From positions 1 to 64,000 of the forward strand of contig JAEUJY010000083.1 of NCBI GenBank assembly GCA_016794525.1: a DNA stretch of 64,000 bases, in the 5' to 3' direction. Of this stretch, positions 27,561 through 38,129 are shown in pieces (the first letter of the stretch is position 1; the number at the start of each line of letters is the position of its first letter). Both the position numbers and the translations under genes were made by a program. The notes beneath the pieces were generated by a model. The model saw nothing but the letters and a program-made list of their open reading frames with translations, was not told where the DNA came from and made no database searches. The DNA is from Myxococcales bacterium. Lineage in GTDB: Bacteria; Myxococcota_A; Polyangia; Haliangiales; Haliangiaceae.

Positions 27561-30368
27561 TCACATCGGGGTCAGCGTCCGCGACGAGCTCGCGGTCACC
27601 GACGCGGTGTTGTAGTGCACCTGGTGGCCGAACGTGCCGGACAGGTTCTCCGCCCCGACGGTGGCACCGTTGCCGTCGCCATCGTTGAAGGCGCCGTTCG
27701 AGACGTGCATCGGGCCGTAGATGAAGTCGATCACGCCGTTCGCGTGCAGCACGACCTGGAACTGCACGTTCTGACCCGCGGCCTGGTACACGCGCCCGGT
27801 CCACTGGTAGGTGACGGTCTCGGCGCCGGCGGTGAGGTCGTCCTTGCGGCACAGCGTCACCGTGTCGAGATCCTGCCAGAACGGGGCGATGACGCCGTCG
27901 GGCGGGCCGGCGAGCGGGATCGTCCGGTTCTGGTACGCGCCGAAGGACACCGTGCCGGTGTCCCACGACAGCCAGCCGTTCGAGCCCACGCGGTGGGTCG
28001 CGGGGAGCGTGTCACCGAACAGCTGGAACGTCGCGAACGCCGCCGGCAGGGTCTGCGCGGTGGCGATCTCGTCGTCGCGGTTGGTGCCGATCGTCGTGCC
28101 GCCAGTGCAGGCGTCGTTCCACGCCAGCGCGCCGGTGGTCACGGTGTACGGCCGCGGCGTCGAGACGGTGACGGTCTGGGTCACGTCGGTCGGCTGGCCC
28201 GCGGTCTTGTCGTCGACGGCCCAGGCCACCCAGTTGCCCGGCGCGGCGACGAACGAGGTCCGCAGCGTCTCGTCGGCGCCCGGGGTGGCCGCGTCGACGG
28301 TGGTGGTCACGCCTTCCGAGGCGTTGAGCCGACGGAGGCGGATGTCGGACAGCGCGTTCACCGGGTGCGCGAGCACGGTGAGGTTGTTGCCCGCGGTACC
28401 GAACACGATGTAGCGCGCCGGCGCCGACGTGTCGGTCAGGCCGGTGGCGGTCTGCATCGTCGGCGCGCCCGGCGCCTGGGTGCCCAGGTTCACCACGTTG
28501 GGGCGGTTCTGGATCAGCATCGAGTAGCTCGGCGCGGGGCCGACCGCGCCGGCGCCGGTCGGGCGCGTGCGCACCAGGAAGTCGCGGGTGTCGCCGGCCA
28601 CGATGCGGCCGAACGGCGCGAACGGCGCGATGGTCGGCTGGGTCGCCGCGAAGGCGGGGTAGATGTTGCCGGCCGGGATCGTGCCCGGGACCGCGCCGGT
28701 GCGAAGCCAGCCCTCGCTGGCCAGGTCGTAGACCTCGACGCCGGCGCTGTTGCCGGTGCCGAAGTCGGCGGTGGCGGTGATGCCGGCCTCGATCCACACC
28801 GGGTTGGTGAGGTCGAGCGTGAGGAAGCTGTTGCCGTTGGTCAGGGTCTGGTTGGTGGCCGCGGTGCCCAGCGCGATCGGCGCGGTCGGCTGGTCGCCGA
28901 TCGTCGACGTGATCGTGTAGGTGCCGCCGACCGCCGTCGCCGCCGGGTTCAGCGTCACGAAGTAGTAGCGGCCCGGGGTGAGGAACTTGACGAACTCGTT
29001 GTCGAAGCTCGCGCGGCCGGGCGGACCGAAGGCGTCGATCTGCGCCACCACGTCGAGCGCGCCGGCCGGCGTGAACAGGTCACGGCGGACGATCACCATG
29101 TCGGCCGCGACCGACGGCGTGACGACGAACCGCTTCAGGCCGGCGGCCGCCACGTCGAAGTACTGGTAGTTCAGCTCGGGGAACGTCAGCGGCGTGACGC
29201 CGTCGTTGGCGTTGGTCACCGTGATCATGCCGCCGCTGGTCGACAGCGGCTGGGCGTCGATCGACGTGGTGTCGATCGTGAACGCCTGGGGCACGGCGCC
29301 GTAGTTGTACTCGGCGTCGACCACCAGCGTGACGACCTCGGCGTTGTCGAGGCCGCCGATCGTGTCGTTGGGGGCGTTGCCGCTGGCGTCGGTCACCGCC
29401 GACTTGTGGATCGCGGCGCCGCGCAGCGAGATGAAGGCCGCCGACAGCGCCGGCCCGTCGGCGGTCAGCGTGGTGTCGATCAGGTCGCCGTTGGCGTTGG
29501 CGGTGAAGGTGTAGAGCTTGACCTTGCCGTTGTCGGTGCCGGTCGTCTGCGGCACGGTCAGCGCGACCGGCGCCGGGGTGGCGACGTGCTTGACCGTGGC
29601 GAAGTAGCAGGTGTCGGCGGAGCCGGCGCCGGCCTGGCCGAGGAACAGCGAGCGGCCGTCGGTCACGATGATGGCGTAGCGGCCGGCGGCCGGCAGGTAG
29701 ACCTCGCGCTTGGCGGTGTCGCCGGTGAGGTTGATGCCGATGCGCTGGAAGTTGTCGAGCGCCGCCGGGTGCGCGGCGTCGGCGCTGACCACGAAGAAGC
29801 CGGCCGACAGGCCGCGCAGGCCGTCGGTGGTGATCTCGAGGACCGTCGGGCCGGTCGCGTTCACCAGCCAGGTGTCGAGGTCGGCGTCGAGGTTGCCGTC
29901 CATGTCCGCGTCGGTGGTGGCGGTGACGCAGCCGTAGAACGTGGTCGAGGCGTCGAGCGCCGGGACCGCGAACGAACCGGCCGCCCCGGCCGAGCCGGGA
30001 TCGTTGGGCTCGGCGGCCTCGACGTGGTCGGCGGCGCCCATCAGCAGCTCGTCGTCAGGGATGCACTCGCCGTCGACCAGCGTGGTGCCGTCGGTGCAGG
30101 CGGTGGGATCGATGACGCAGGTGCCGCTCGGCGCGTCGAACACGGTGCCCTGCTGGCAGACGACGCTGCCGTCGGGCACGCACTCGCCGCCCATCAGCAC
30201 GGTGCCGGTGCCGCATTCGGTGGGCGTCACGGGGTCGGCGATGCAGACGCCGCCCTCCTCGTGGGTCCCGGTGCCACAGGTGGCGCCGCCGTCACCGCAG
30301 CCGGCGACGCCGGCGGCGGCGACCAGCGCCAACCCACTCAAGAACATGAATGCGCGAATTCGTTTCAT
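27561..30368 (-). CDS. Large cysteine-rich surface lipoprotein with nidogen-like C-terminal module
   Basis: The protein has 935 residues with lipobox VAGC (C24). Residues about 25-110 form short cysteine-rich units (CGTGTHEEGGVC, CGTGTVLMGGEC, CQQGTVFDAPSGTC, CTDGTTLVDGEC). A long middle region of beta-rich, PPC-like segments starts at EAAEPNDPG. The C-terminal 180 residues (SNGWLSWDTG, DGVIAPFWQDL, VQFQVVLHANGVIDFIYG) look like the nidogen-type domain also found at the end of the 50345 gene. It is probably an adhesive or sensing surface protein. No protease or glycosidase motif is visible. Codon use matches its neighbours. Confidence 0.82.
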   Translation of the reverse strand: MKRIRAFMFLSGLALVAAAGVAGCGDGGATCGTGTHEEGGVCIADPVTPTECGTGTVLMGGECVPDGSVVCQQGTVFDAPSGTCVIDPTACTDGTTLVDGECIPDDELLMGAADHVEAAEPNDPGSAGAAGSFAVPALDASTTFYGCVTATTDADMDGNLDADLDTWLVNATGPTVLEITTDGLRGLSAGFFVVSADAAHPAALDNFQRIGINLTGDTAKREVYLPAAGRYAIIVTDGRSLFLGQAGAGSADTCYFATVKHVATPAPVALTVPQTTGTDNGKVKLYTFTANANGDLIDTTLTADGPALSAAFISLRGAAIHKSAVTDASGNAPNDTIGGLDNAEVVTLVVDAEYNYGAVPQAFTIDTTSIDAQPLSTSGGMITVTNANDGVTPLTFPELNYQYFDVAAAGLKRFVVTPSVAADMVIVRRDLFTPAGALDVVAQIDAFGPPGRASFDNEFVKFLTPGRYYFVTLNPAATAVGGTYTITSTIGDQPTAPIALGTAATNQTLTNGNSFLTLDLTNPVWIEAGITATADFGTGNSAGVEVYDLASEGWLRTGAVPGTIPAGNIYPAFAATQPTIAPFAPFGRIVAGDTRDFLVRTRPTGAGAVGPAPSYSMLIQNRPNVVNLGTQAPGAPTMQTATGLTDTSAPARYIVFGTAGNNLTVLAHPVNALSDIRLRRLNASEGVTTTVDAATPGADETLRTSFVAAPGNWVAWAVDDKTAGQPTDVTQTVTVSTPRPYTVTTGALAWNDACTGGTTIGTNRDDEIATAQTLPAAFATFQLFGDTLPATHRVGSNGWLSWDTGTVSFGAYQNRTIPLAGPPDGVIAPFWQDLDTVTLCRKDDLTAGAETVTYQWTGRVYQAAGQNVQFQVVLHANGVIDFIYGPMHVSNGAFNDGDGNGATVGAENLSGTFGHQVHYNTASVTASSSRTLTPM

Positions 30369-30440
30369 CGCCGCGGACCGTCGCCCGTCTCGATCGCACG
30401 GTCAACGGCTAATCGGCGCGCGTTCGCCATTGTGGTAGGG

Positions 30441-31091
30441 ATGCCGCAGATGCACACCAAGACGTTGGTGATCGGCCTCACGCTCGCCGTGGCGCTCGGC
30501 GGTGGCTACCTGTACCGGGCGACCCGTGGTCAGGCCACATCGCCCGCGCCCGCCACCACGGCGCCCGCGCCCGCGCCGTCGAGCGCGCCGGCACCGTCCG
30601 GGCCGCGCCCCGGGCGATCGCTCGACACGCCCGCGGCGGCACCGACGGCCGCAGCGGCCACGCCGCCCGGGCCCACCGCCGCGGCGCCCACGCCCACCAC
30701 CGCCGCCGCGCTGCCCGTGGGCACGCCGGGCGTGCACATCGACGTGCTCGATCGCATCGACGACGCGCCTGGCGTCACCGACGCCACGGACCACGCGCGC
30801 GCCGACCTGGCGGCGCCACCGCCGCTCACGCCCGAGGCGGCCGAGGCGCTGGCCGACGCGCGCGCGGCGTTTCGCCGCGGCGACTACGCGGCCGCCCGCG
30901 GCACGGCGCGCAAGCTGCTGGCGATCGCACCGGACAACGACGCGGCCCGCCGCCTGGCGGTTTCGGCGTCGTGTCGCCTGCACGACGCCGACGGCGCCCG
31001 CGCCGCCGCCGCCGCGATCGCACCGGACCAGCGCGCCGCGGTTGCGCGCTACTGCGCCGCCGCCGGGGTCAGCCTCGACGGAGCGCCGTGA
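30441..31091 (+). CDS. Membrane-anchored protein with Pro/Ala linker and TPR-like C-terminus
   Basis: The protein has 216 residues from the ATG at 30441; another ATG lies at 30450. An N-terminal transmembrane anchor (LVIGLTLAVALGGGYLY) is followed by about 80 residues of Pro/Ala/Thr linker. The helical C-terminus (ADARAAFRRGDYAAARGTARKLLAIAPDNDAARRL) reads as one or two TPR units. Two cysteines (SCRL, YCAA) are in the helical part. It is likely a periplasmic scaffold. Divergent from the large surface lipoprotein. Confidence 0.68.
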   Translation: MPQMHTKTLVIGLTLAVALGGGYLYRATRGQATSPAPATTAPAPAPSSAPAPSGPRPGRSLDTPAAAPTAAAATPPGPTAAAPTPTTAAALPVGTPGVHIDVLDRIDDAPGVTDATDHARADLAAPPPLTPEAAEALADARAAFRRGDYAAARGTARKLLAIAPDNDAARRLAVSASCRLHDADGARAAAAAIAPDQRAAVARYCAAAGVSLDGAP

Positions 31092-31191
31092 GCGCCGGCG
31101 CGCGGCGACGGATTCCTGAGGCGACGCCGGCGCAAGTGCGCGAACCGCGCGGCCGCCGGCGCTGGCGCGCGGCTTGCTCACCGCGGTAGCG

Positions 31192-33117
31192 ATGACCCGC
31201 TGGCTGGCCCCGCTGCTCGCGCTCGCGCTCGCCGCGTGCGGCGACGATCCGGCGGTGTGCGACGTGAGCGGCGCGGCCTTGCCGTCGCGAGATCACCTGA
31301 CCTGCGCCGACGAGTTCATGGCGCAGGCCGCGCGACCGCTCGACGCGGCGCTGCCCGGCGCGTTCACGGTCAAGACCATCGTCGATCGCCAGGACGGCGA
31401 TCGCCCGTACTTCCTCGACACCAACGCGTACCCGCTGCACCGGCGGTTCGCCGTCGAGCACCTCGGCTTCCCGCCGGCGGTGCCGTTCGTCGATCAGTAC
31501 TTCACGCCGGGCCGGCGGTTCTTGCTCGGCTCGATCACGTACTACGAGGAGCCCGACGTCTGGGCCTACGAGCTGGCGCCCTACGACACCGCCAGCGTCG
31601 AGCAGATCGCCACCGCGTACGATCGGCTGGTCGGCGACGGCTTCCTGCGCGGCCGGCTGCGGTTCCACCCGACCTCGCTCGAGCAGGAGGCGCGCGCCGC
31701 GACGCTGCCGGCGCGGATCCCGCGGGTCACCACCGACGAGCTGTGGCGCGGCATCAGCTACCAGGCGCTCAACCTCGGCGAGACCTACGCGCGGGTGCGG
31801 ATCGTCGACGCCGCCGAGCTGGCCACCACCTACGTCAGCCCGCGCGAGCTGGTCGTGCTCGATCGCGTGCCCGACGATCTCACCGTCGTCGCCGGCACGA
31901 TCACCGAGGCGCACCAGACGCCGCTGTCGCACGTCAACGTGCTGGCCCGCCAGCGCGGCACGCCCAACATGGCGCTGGCCGACGCCCAGGCGCGGTTCGC
32001 CGCCTACGCCGGCCGCTGGGTGCGGCTGACGGTGCGCGCCTTCGACTGGGAGGTCGCCGAGGTGACCGCCGACGAGGCCGACCGCTGGTTCGCCGACCAC
32101 CGGCCGCCCGCGGCCGCGATCCCCGCGCCCGACTACGCCAGCGGCGCGATCGTCGACCTCGACGACGTCGGCGTGGCCGACGTGGCGCGGGTCGGCGGCA
32201 AGGCCGCCAACTACGGCGCGCTGCGCGACCTGGCGGCGATCCGCGTCCAGGACGGCGTCGCGATCCCGGTCGCGCGCTACCGCGACTTCCTGGTGCAGCA
32301 CGGCTTCGACGCCCGCATCGCCGCGATGCTGGCCGACCCCGGCTTCCGCGGCGACGCGGCGATCCGCGCGCAGCAGCTGGCGGCGCTGCAGGCCGACCTG
32401 CGGGCGGCGCCGCTCGACCCGGCGTTCCTGGCCGAGGTCACCGCCCGCCTCGAGGCCGAGGCCCCGGGCATCCGCTGGAAGTTCCGCTCGTCGACCAACG
32501 CCGAGGACCTGGCCCGCCACACCGGCGCCGGGCTGTACGAGTCGCGGGCCGGCGCCGTCGGTGATCCGGCGCGGCCGATCGACGTCGCGATCAAGACGGT
32601 GTGGGCCAGCGTGTGGAGCTTCCGCGCGTTCGAGGAGCGCGACTACGCCGGCATCGATCACCGGCAGGTCGCGATGGCGGTGCTGGTGGTGCCGGCGTTC
32701 ACCGACGAGCGCGCCAACGGCGTCGCGATCACCGCCAACGTCTTCGACCCCGGCGCCGACGGCGAGGACGCGCTGTACGTCAACGCCCAGCTCGGCGAGG
32801 CCAGCGTCGTGTCGCCGCCGCCCGGCGTCACGGCCGATCAGCTGGTCTACTACTTCTTCCACGCCAACCAGCCGGCCACCTACTACACGCACTCCAACCT
32901 GATCGCGCCGGGCACCACCGTGCTCACCCGCGCCGAGCTGTTCGAGCTGGGCCAGGCGCTGGCCGCGATCCGCGAGCACTTCGCGCCGCTGTACCCGACG
33001 CCGGCCGGCTTCGCCCACCTGCCGATGGACGTCGAGTGGAAGCTCGCCGACGGGCTCGACGGGCGCCACGTGTGGATCAAGCAGGCCCGCCCCTACCCCG
33101 GCCTGCCCGGCGAGTGA
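31192..33117 (+). CDS. Glucan-water-dikinase / PEP-synthase-like lipoprotein
   Basis: The protein has 641 residues from the ATG at 31192, which begins a lipoprotein signal with lipobox LAAC (C16). A swivelling phosphohistidine domain carries H247 in TPLSHVNVLAR. After it comes an ATP-grasp nucleotide-binding domain, with GGKAANYG (335-342), RSSTNAEDL (432-440) and VWASVWSFRAFEERDYAGID. The order swivel then ATP-grasp, and these motifs, resemble alpha-glucan water dikinases more than PEP synthase, where the order is reversed and a PEP barrel follows; no barrel is present. If exported, as the signal predicts, its ATP source is a puzzle. The next gene, a lipoprotein, starts 8 bp downstream. Confidence 0.75.
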   Translation: MTRWLAPLLALALAACGDDPAVCDVSGAALPSRDHLTCADEFMAQAARPLDAALPGAFTVKTIVDRQDGDRPYFLDTNAYPLHRRFAVEHLGFPPAVPFVDQYFTPGRRFLLGSITYYEEPDVWAYELAPYDTASVEQIATAYDRLVGDGFLRGRLRFHPTSLEQEARAATLPARIPRVTTDELWRGISYQALNLGETYARVRIVDAAELATTYVSPRELVVLDRVPDDLTVVAGTITEAHQTPLSHVNVLARQRGTPNMALADAQARFAAYAGRWVRLTVRAFDWEVAEVTADEADRWFADHRPPAAAIPAPDYASGAIVDLDDVGVADVARVGGKAANYGALRDLAAIRVQDGVAIPVARYRDFLVQHGFDARIAAMLADPGFRGDAAIRAQQLAALQADLRAAPLDPAFLAEVTARLEAEAPGIRWKFRSSTNAEDLARHTGAGLYESRAGAVGDPARPIDVAIKTVWASVWSFRAFEERDYAGIDHRQVAMAVLVVPAFTDERANGVAITANVFDPGADGEDALYVNAQLGEASVVSPPPGVTADQLVYYFFHANQPATYYTHSNLIAPGTTVLTRAELFELGQALAAIREHFAPLYPTPAGFAHLPMDVEWKLADGLDGRHVWIKQARPYPGLPGE

Positions 33118-33125
33118 GGTCCCCG

Positions 33126-34016
33126 ATGCGCGCACGCCTCGTCCCCCTGCTCCTCCTGGCCGCGTGCGGCGGCGACGACGGCGCCGCGCCCACCGACGCC
33201 GGCCTCGACGGCGGCGCCGCGGCGCCGGTGCTCGGCACGATCCGCGTGCTCGAGGATCGCTGGATCAACCCCGACGACGGCCAGGCCTTCCCCGCCGGCA
33301 CCGTGCTCGGCTACTTCCTCGACGCGCCGGCGCTGGGCTGGCACGACGAGGTCGCGCGGGCCGGCGCCTGCACGCTGGCGCGCTACACGCCGGCGCTGTG
33401 CGATCCGGCGTGCACCGACGGCGTGTGCCTGCGCCCCGGCCAGTGTGTCGCGCCGCCGCGCTTCCACAGCGCCGGCCGCCTGACGCTGACCGGCCTGGCG
33501 ACGCCGCTGACGATCGACGGCGCCGACGGCTACTACACGCCGCAGACGCAGCTGCCCGCGGCGCTGTTCGCCGACGACGCGACCGTGACCGCGACGCTGG
33601 CCGGCGCGGCGGTGCCGGCCCACGCGATCACCGCCCGCGGGGTCCCGCCGCTAGTGGCGGCGATCGATCGGAAGGTGACGCTCGCCCCCGGCGTCGATCA
33701 CACCGTCACGTGGACGCCGGCCGGCGGCGACGCCCGGGTCCGCCTGACGATCAACGCCAACAACAGCGGGCACGGCGCACCGTACGCGGCGATCATCGAG
33801 TGCGACGTCGCCGACGCCGCCGGCCAGATCACGATCGCCGCCGCGCTGATCGATGGGTTCCCACCGACGTCGGCGTGGACGGTGTGCGCCGGCAGCGACT
33901 GTCCGCCGTCGACGCTGCGCCGCTACCACCGCGCCACCGCGGCGATCCCCGGCGGCGACGCCGAGCTGATCGTCGGCAGCCAGCTCAGCTTCGGGGTCGA
34001 CCACCTGGCGCCGTGA
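33126..34016 (+). CDS. Predicted lipoprotein, function unknown
   Basis: The protein has 296 residues, beginning 8 bp after the dikinase-like lipoprotein and probably in the same operon. Its lipobox is LLAAC (C14), followed by an Asp/Ala/Gly tether. It contains a cysteine-rich region (ACTLARYTPALCDPACTDGVCLRPGQC) and beta-rich segments. No family recognised. Co-transcription suggests it works with the upstream protein at the same membrane. Confidence 0.72.
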   Translation: MRARLVPLLLLAACGGDDGAAPTDAGLDGGAAAPVLGTIRVLEDRWINPDDGQAFPAGTVLGYFLDAPALGWHDEVARAGACTLARYTPALCDPACTDGVCLRPGQCVAPPRFHSAGRLTLTGLATPLTIDGADGYYTPQTQLPAALFADDATVTATLAGAAVPAHAITARGVPPLVAAIDRKVTLAPGVDHTVTWTPAGGDARVRLTINANNSGHGAPYAAIIECDVADAAGQITIAAALIDGFPPTSAWTVCAGSDCPPSTLRRYHRATAAIPGGDAELIVGSQLSFGVDHLAP

Positions 34017-34065
34017 GGCGGCGGAGGGTCGGTGCTCGGGAGGTTGATCAAGCCCCGATCCGCGA

Positions 34066-34136
34066 TGTGGGTGCTCGCGTTTCGGGTGGGGCCCCACGTT
34101 TTGTGGGGGAGGGGCTTTGCGAAAGCCCCTCCAAGG
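34066..34136 (-). terminator. Hairpin terminator within a dispersed intergenic repeat, copy 2
   Basis: Read on the minus strand, GGAGGGGCTTT pairs exactly with AAAGCCCCTCC (34108-34118 and 34122-34132) with a 3-nt loop, 4 nt after the stop of the gene ending at 34137. The following GTGGGGCCCCAC palindrome (34086-34097), ACCCGAAACG and CCCACA match copy 1 at 23860-23942 in the same order. Orientation relative to the upstream gene is the same in both copies. Confidence 0.65.
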
Positions 34137-34481
34137 TCAGGTCTTCGAGATCGAGAAGCCGGTGATGCAGCGGTACTGCTTGTCCTTGACCGTCGTCACC
34201 ACGTACTCGAGCGTGACGTTGTACTCGGAGCGGAACGACGCGAACAGCAGCTGGACGCTCGACTCCGACAGGTCGCGGTTGCCGCACTGGGCGCCGCCCC
34301 ACCGGTAGTTGGTCGTGGCCTTGTCGACGTCGAGCCACACCGCGCCGTGGAACGACTTGTAGTTCTTGTCGCCGGCCTCGAGCACCATCAGCTGCGCGAT
34401 CGCGCTGGTGTTGGAGGTGTCGGCGGCGGCCACCGCGGGCGAGGCCACGGCGGCGAGGACGGCGAGGGCGGTGCGGCGCAT
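34137..34481 (-). CDS. Small exported protein, function unknown
   Basis: The protein has 114 residues from the ATG at 34481; an in-frame ATG at 34490 would add three residues. A Sec signal peptide (RRTALAVLAAVASPAVAAA) precedes a mature domain with two cysteines (AQCGN and YRCIT) and alternating strands (SVQLLFASFRSEYNVTLEYVV). It starts about 10 bp after the MYXO-CTERM protein's stop and is likely in its operon. No family recognised. Confidence 0.7.
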   Translation of the reverse strand: MRRTALAVLAAVASPAVAAADTSNTSAIAQLMVLEAGDKNYKSFHGAVWLDVDKATTNYRWGGAQCGNRDLSESSVQLLFASFRSEYNVTLEYVVTTVKDKQYRCITGFSISKT

Positions 34482-34491
34482 TGCGCCCATG

Positions 34492-35988
34492 TTACCGCCG
34501 CCGGCGCCGGCGCGCGACCAGGAGCGCGACCAGGCCGCCGAGGCCGACGTTCGCCAGCATCGCGCCGCGGCCGGTGTGGTCGACGCTGCAGCAGCCGGTC
34601 TCCTCGGCGCCGTCGGGCCGGCACACGCCCTCCTGGGCCGGCTGCGCGTTGCAGTGGAAGCCCTCGGGGCACAGGTCGTTGGGCGGGCCCTGGCAGGCCT
34701 CGGTGCACGCCAGCTCGCCGGCGCCGATGTCGGCGCACAGGAGCGACAGGCACTGCTGGTTGATCTCGCACGCGCCGCCGAGATCGACCGACGGCGGCGG
34801 CCACGCGCACTTGCCGGCCTCGCAGGTCTGGCCCGCCAGGCAGGTCTCGACGCCGGTGCACGGCGCGCCCCGGGTCACGGTCACGGTCTGCTCGCCACAC
34901 ACCTCGATGTCGTCGCAGGCGCGCACCCGCAGGTCCATGACGCCGTCGGGCACCTCGTCGGGCAGCGCGATCTGGAACACCGAGTTGGTGGTCGCGGGCT
35001 GATCGACCCACTTCCAGCCGTTCACGTACACCTCGATGTGCTTCATGCCGCGACCGGCGAACACGGTGGCGAAGATCTTGTTGCCGCGGGGGAACTGCGA
35101 GCCCGCCGTGGGCTGGTCGACGCGGATCGTCGGGGTCAGCTGCGGCCCGGTGCCCTGGCCGAACACCGCCAGCACCTTGCCGTGGGTGTTCTGCTGGCTG
35201 CCGCCGCACACGCAGCTGCGCGGGCCGGTGATGCCGACCTCGCCGCACGCCGAGTTCTTGTTGCGGAAGAACCGCTGGCCGCACGACGAGAAGTCGTAGG
35301 TCAGCGCGTCGGTGCACTCGATCTCGTGGTCGAGGCCCCACGAGTGCGCGGTCTCCTGCGCGATCGTCCAGCAGATGTTCTGCGCCAGCGTCATGCCGGA
35401 TTGCGGGGTGTGATCGTTGGCGATGTTGAGCGAGATCGCGTTGTCCTTGGGCGAGCAGAAGCCGGCGCCCAGCTCGGCCCGGCCCAGCGCCACGTCGGGC
35501 GGGATGCCGAAGTCGGTCGACGTACCGGCGACGATCGCCTCGTGGTGCGGCGCCGGCGAGGGATCCTCGGTGACGATCTGGACGTTGTAGGGCGCGTAGA
35601 CGTCCTTCACGCACTGCACGACCTGGTCCCACACCGTCTGCGAGAACGCGAACTCGGTGATGTGGAACTGCGTGCCGGCCGTATCCATGTCGCCGCCGAC
35701 GATCCAGGTCTGGTTGCCGGTCGCGCTCGACCGGGGGTAGTCGGTCTTGGTGATCGTGCAGCCGCCGGCGCAGCGGTTCAGGTAGATGATGTTCGACACC
35801 ACCGCGTGGTTGACCGGCTCGGGCGTGGCGCCCGGCGGCGGGATCGCGACGTCCTTCACCACCGCCGGATCGAGCAGGCTCCAGTCTTGCTGGTGCTCGC
35901 CGACCAGCGGCGTGCGGAGCGGCTGATCCGCATGCGCGATCAGCGGGAGCGACAGGGCGGCGACGACGAACCAGGCGACGCGAGACAT
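34492..35988 (-). CDS. Metzincin-like secreted protein with MYXO-CTERM sorting signal
   Basis: The protein has 498 residues with a signal peptide (AWFVVAALSLPLIAHA). Residues 211-221 read QETAHSWGLDH, matching the metzincin zinc motif HExxHxxGxxH except that the first His is Gln. The general-base Glu and the other two His remain. A beta-rich domain and a cysteine-rich segment (about 385-480) follow. The C-terminus has GCC near 466, a hydrophobic span and RRRRRR, the MYXO-CTERM arrangement processed by myxosortase-type enzymes for surface sorting. A TAGTAT hexamer sits 10 nt before the ATG. It may be an active protease with an altered zinc ligand or a non-catalytic relative. Confidence 0.82.
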   Translation of the reverse strand: MSRVAWFVVAALSLPLIAHADQPLRTPLVGEHQQDWSLLDPAVVKDVAIPPPGATPEPVNHAVVSNIIYLNRCAGGCTITKTDYPRSSATGNQTWIVGGDMDTAGTQFHITEFAFSQTVWDQVVQCVKDVYAPYNVQIVTEDPSPAPHHEAIVAGTSTDFGIPPDVALGRAELGAGFCSPKDNAISLNIANDHTPQSGMTLAQNICWTIAQETAHSWGLDHEIECTDALTYDFSSCGQRFFRNKNSACGEVGITGPRSCVCGGSQQNTHGKVLAVFGQGTGPQLTPTIRVDQPTAGSQFPRGNKIFATVFAGRGMKHIEVYVNGWKWVDQPATTNSVFQIALPDEVPDGVMDLRVRACDDIEVCGEQTVTVTRGAPCTGVETCLAGQTCEAGKCAWPPPSVDLGGACEINQQCLSLLCADIGAGELACTEACQGPPNDLCPEGFHCNAQPAQEGVCRPDGAEETGCCSVDHTGRGAMLANVGLGGLVALLVARRRRRR

Positions 35989-36033
35989 ATGGGTGTCGAT
36001 ACTACAGGTCGCGGGCCGAAAGAATGCCGAAGT

Positions 36034-37875
<1,842 letters not shown>

Positions 37876-37895
37876 GCCTCGAGGGTAGCAAACCC

Positions 37896-38038
37896 GGGGA
37901 CAGGATCTACCCCTTCAACGATTCGAGATCGCAGGCGAATTTCGCCCTACCGCGGCGTTTTGCGCGAGCGACGAATCGCCGCGGTGAGCCGATTTTCATC
38001 AACGATTCAGACGTGTTGGAAGGGAGGATCCTGTCCCC
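37896..38038. repeat. Small inverted-repeat element, copy 2
   Basis: A 143-bp element is bounded by GGGGACAGGATC (37896-37907) and its exact complement (38027-38038). Inside it, TCAACGATTC occurs twice in direct orientation (37915-37924 and 37999-38008). It shares GGGACAGGATCTACCC with copy 1 at 18639-18654 (opposite strand). It lies between the divergent kinase and EF-G genes, just upstream of the EF-G promoter. It contains no ORF. Confidence 0.75.
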
Positions 38039-38050
38039 GTCCGGAATCGC

Positions 38051-38079
38051 TTGACCCCGGCGGAGGGGGAGGGTAGCTA
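38051..38079 (+). promoter_or_regulatory. Putative EF-G promoter
   Basis: TTGACC (38051-38056) and TAGCTA (38074-38079) are 17 bp apart, 13 bp downstream of the inverted-repeat element. The mRNA would have a leader of about 45 nt including the AAGGAG RBS at 38118-38123, 6 nt before the GTG start. This differs from the short-leader genes nearby. Confidence 0.5.
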
Positions 38080-38129
38080 ACGCGCGCCCCTGGGCGCGCC
38101 CGCGCGCCAGGTAAGGCAAGGAGCATCTC

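Noticed and set aside
31174..31191. Earlier start for the dikinase-like lipoprotein
   Set aside because: It would add six residues before the lipoprotein signal; the ATG at 31192 gives a standard signal peptide.
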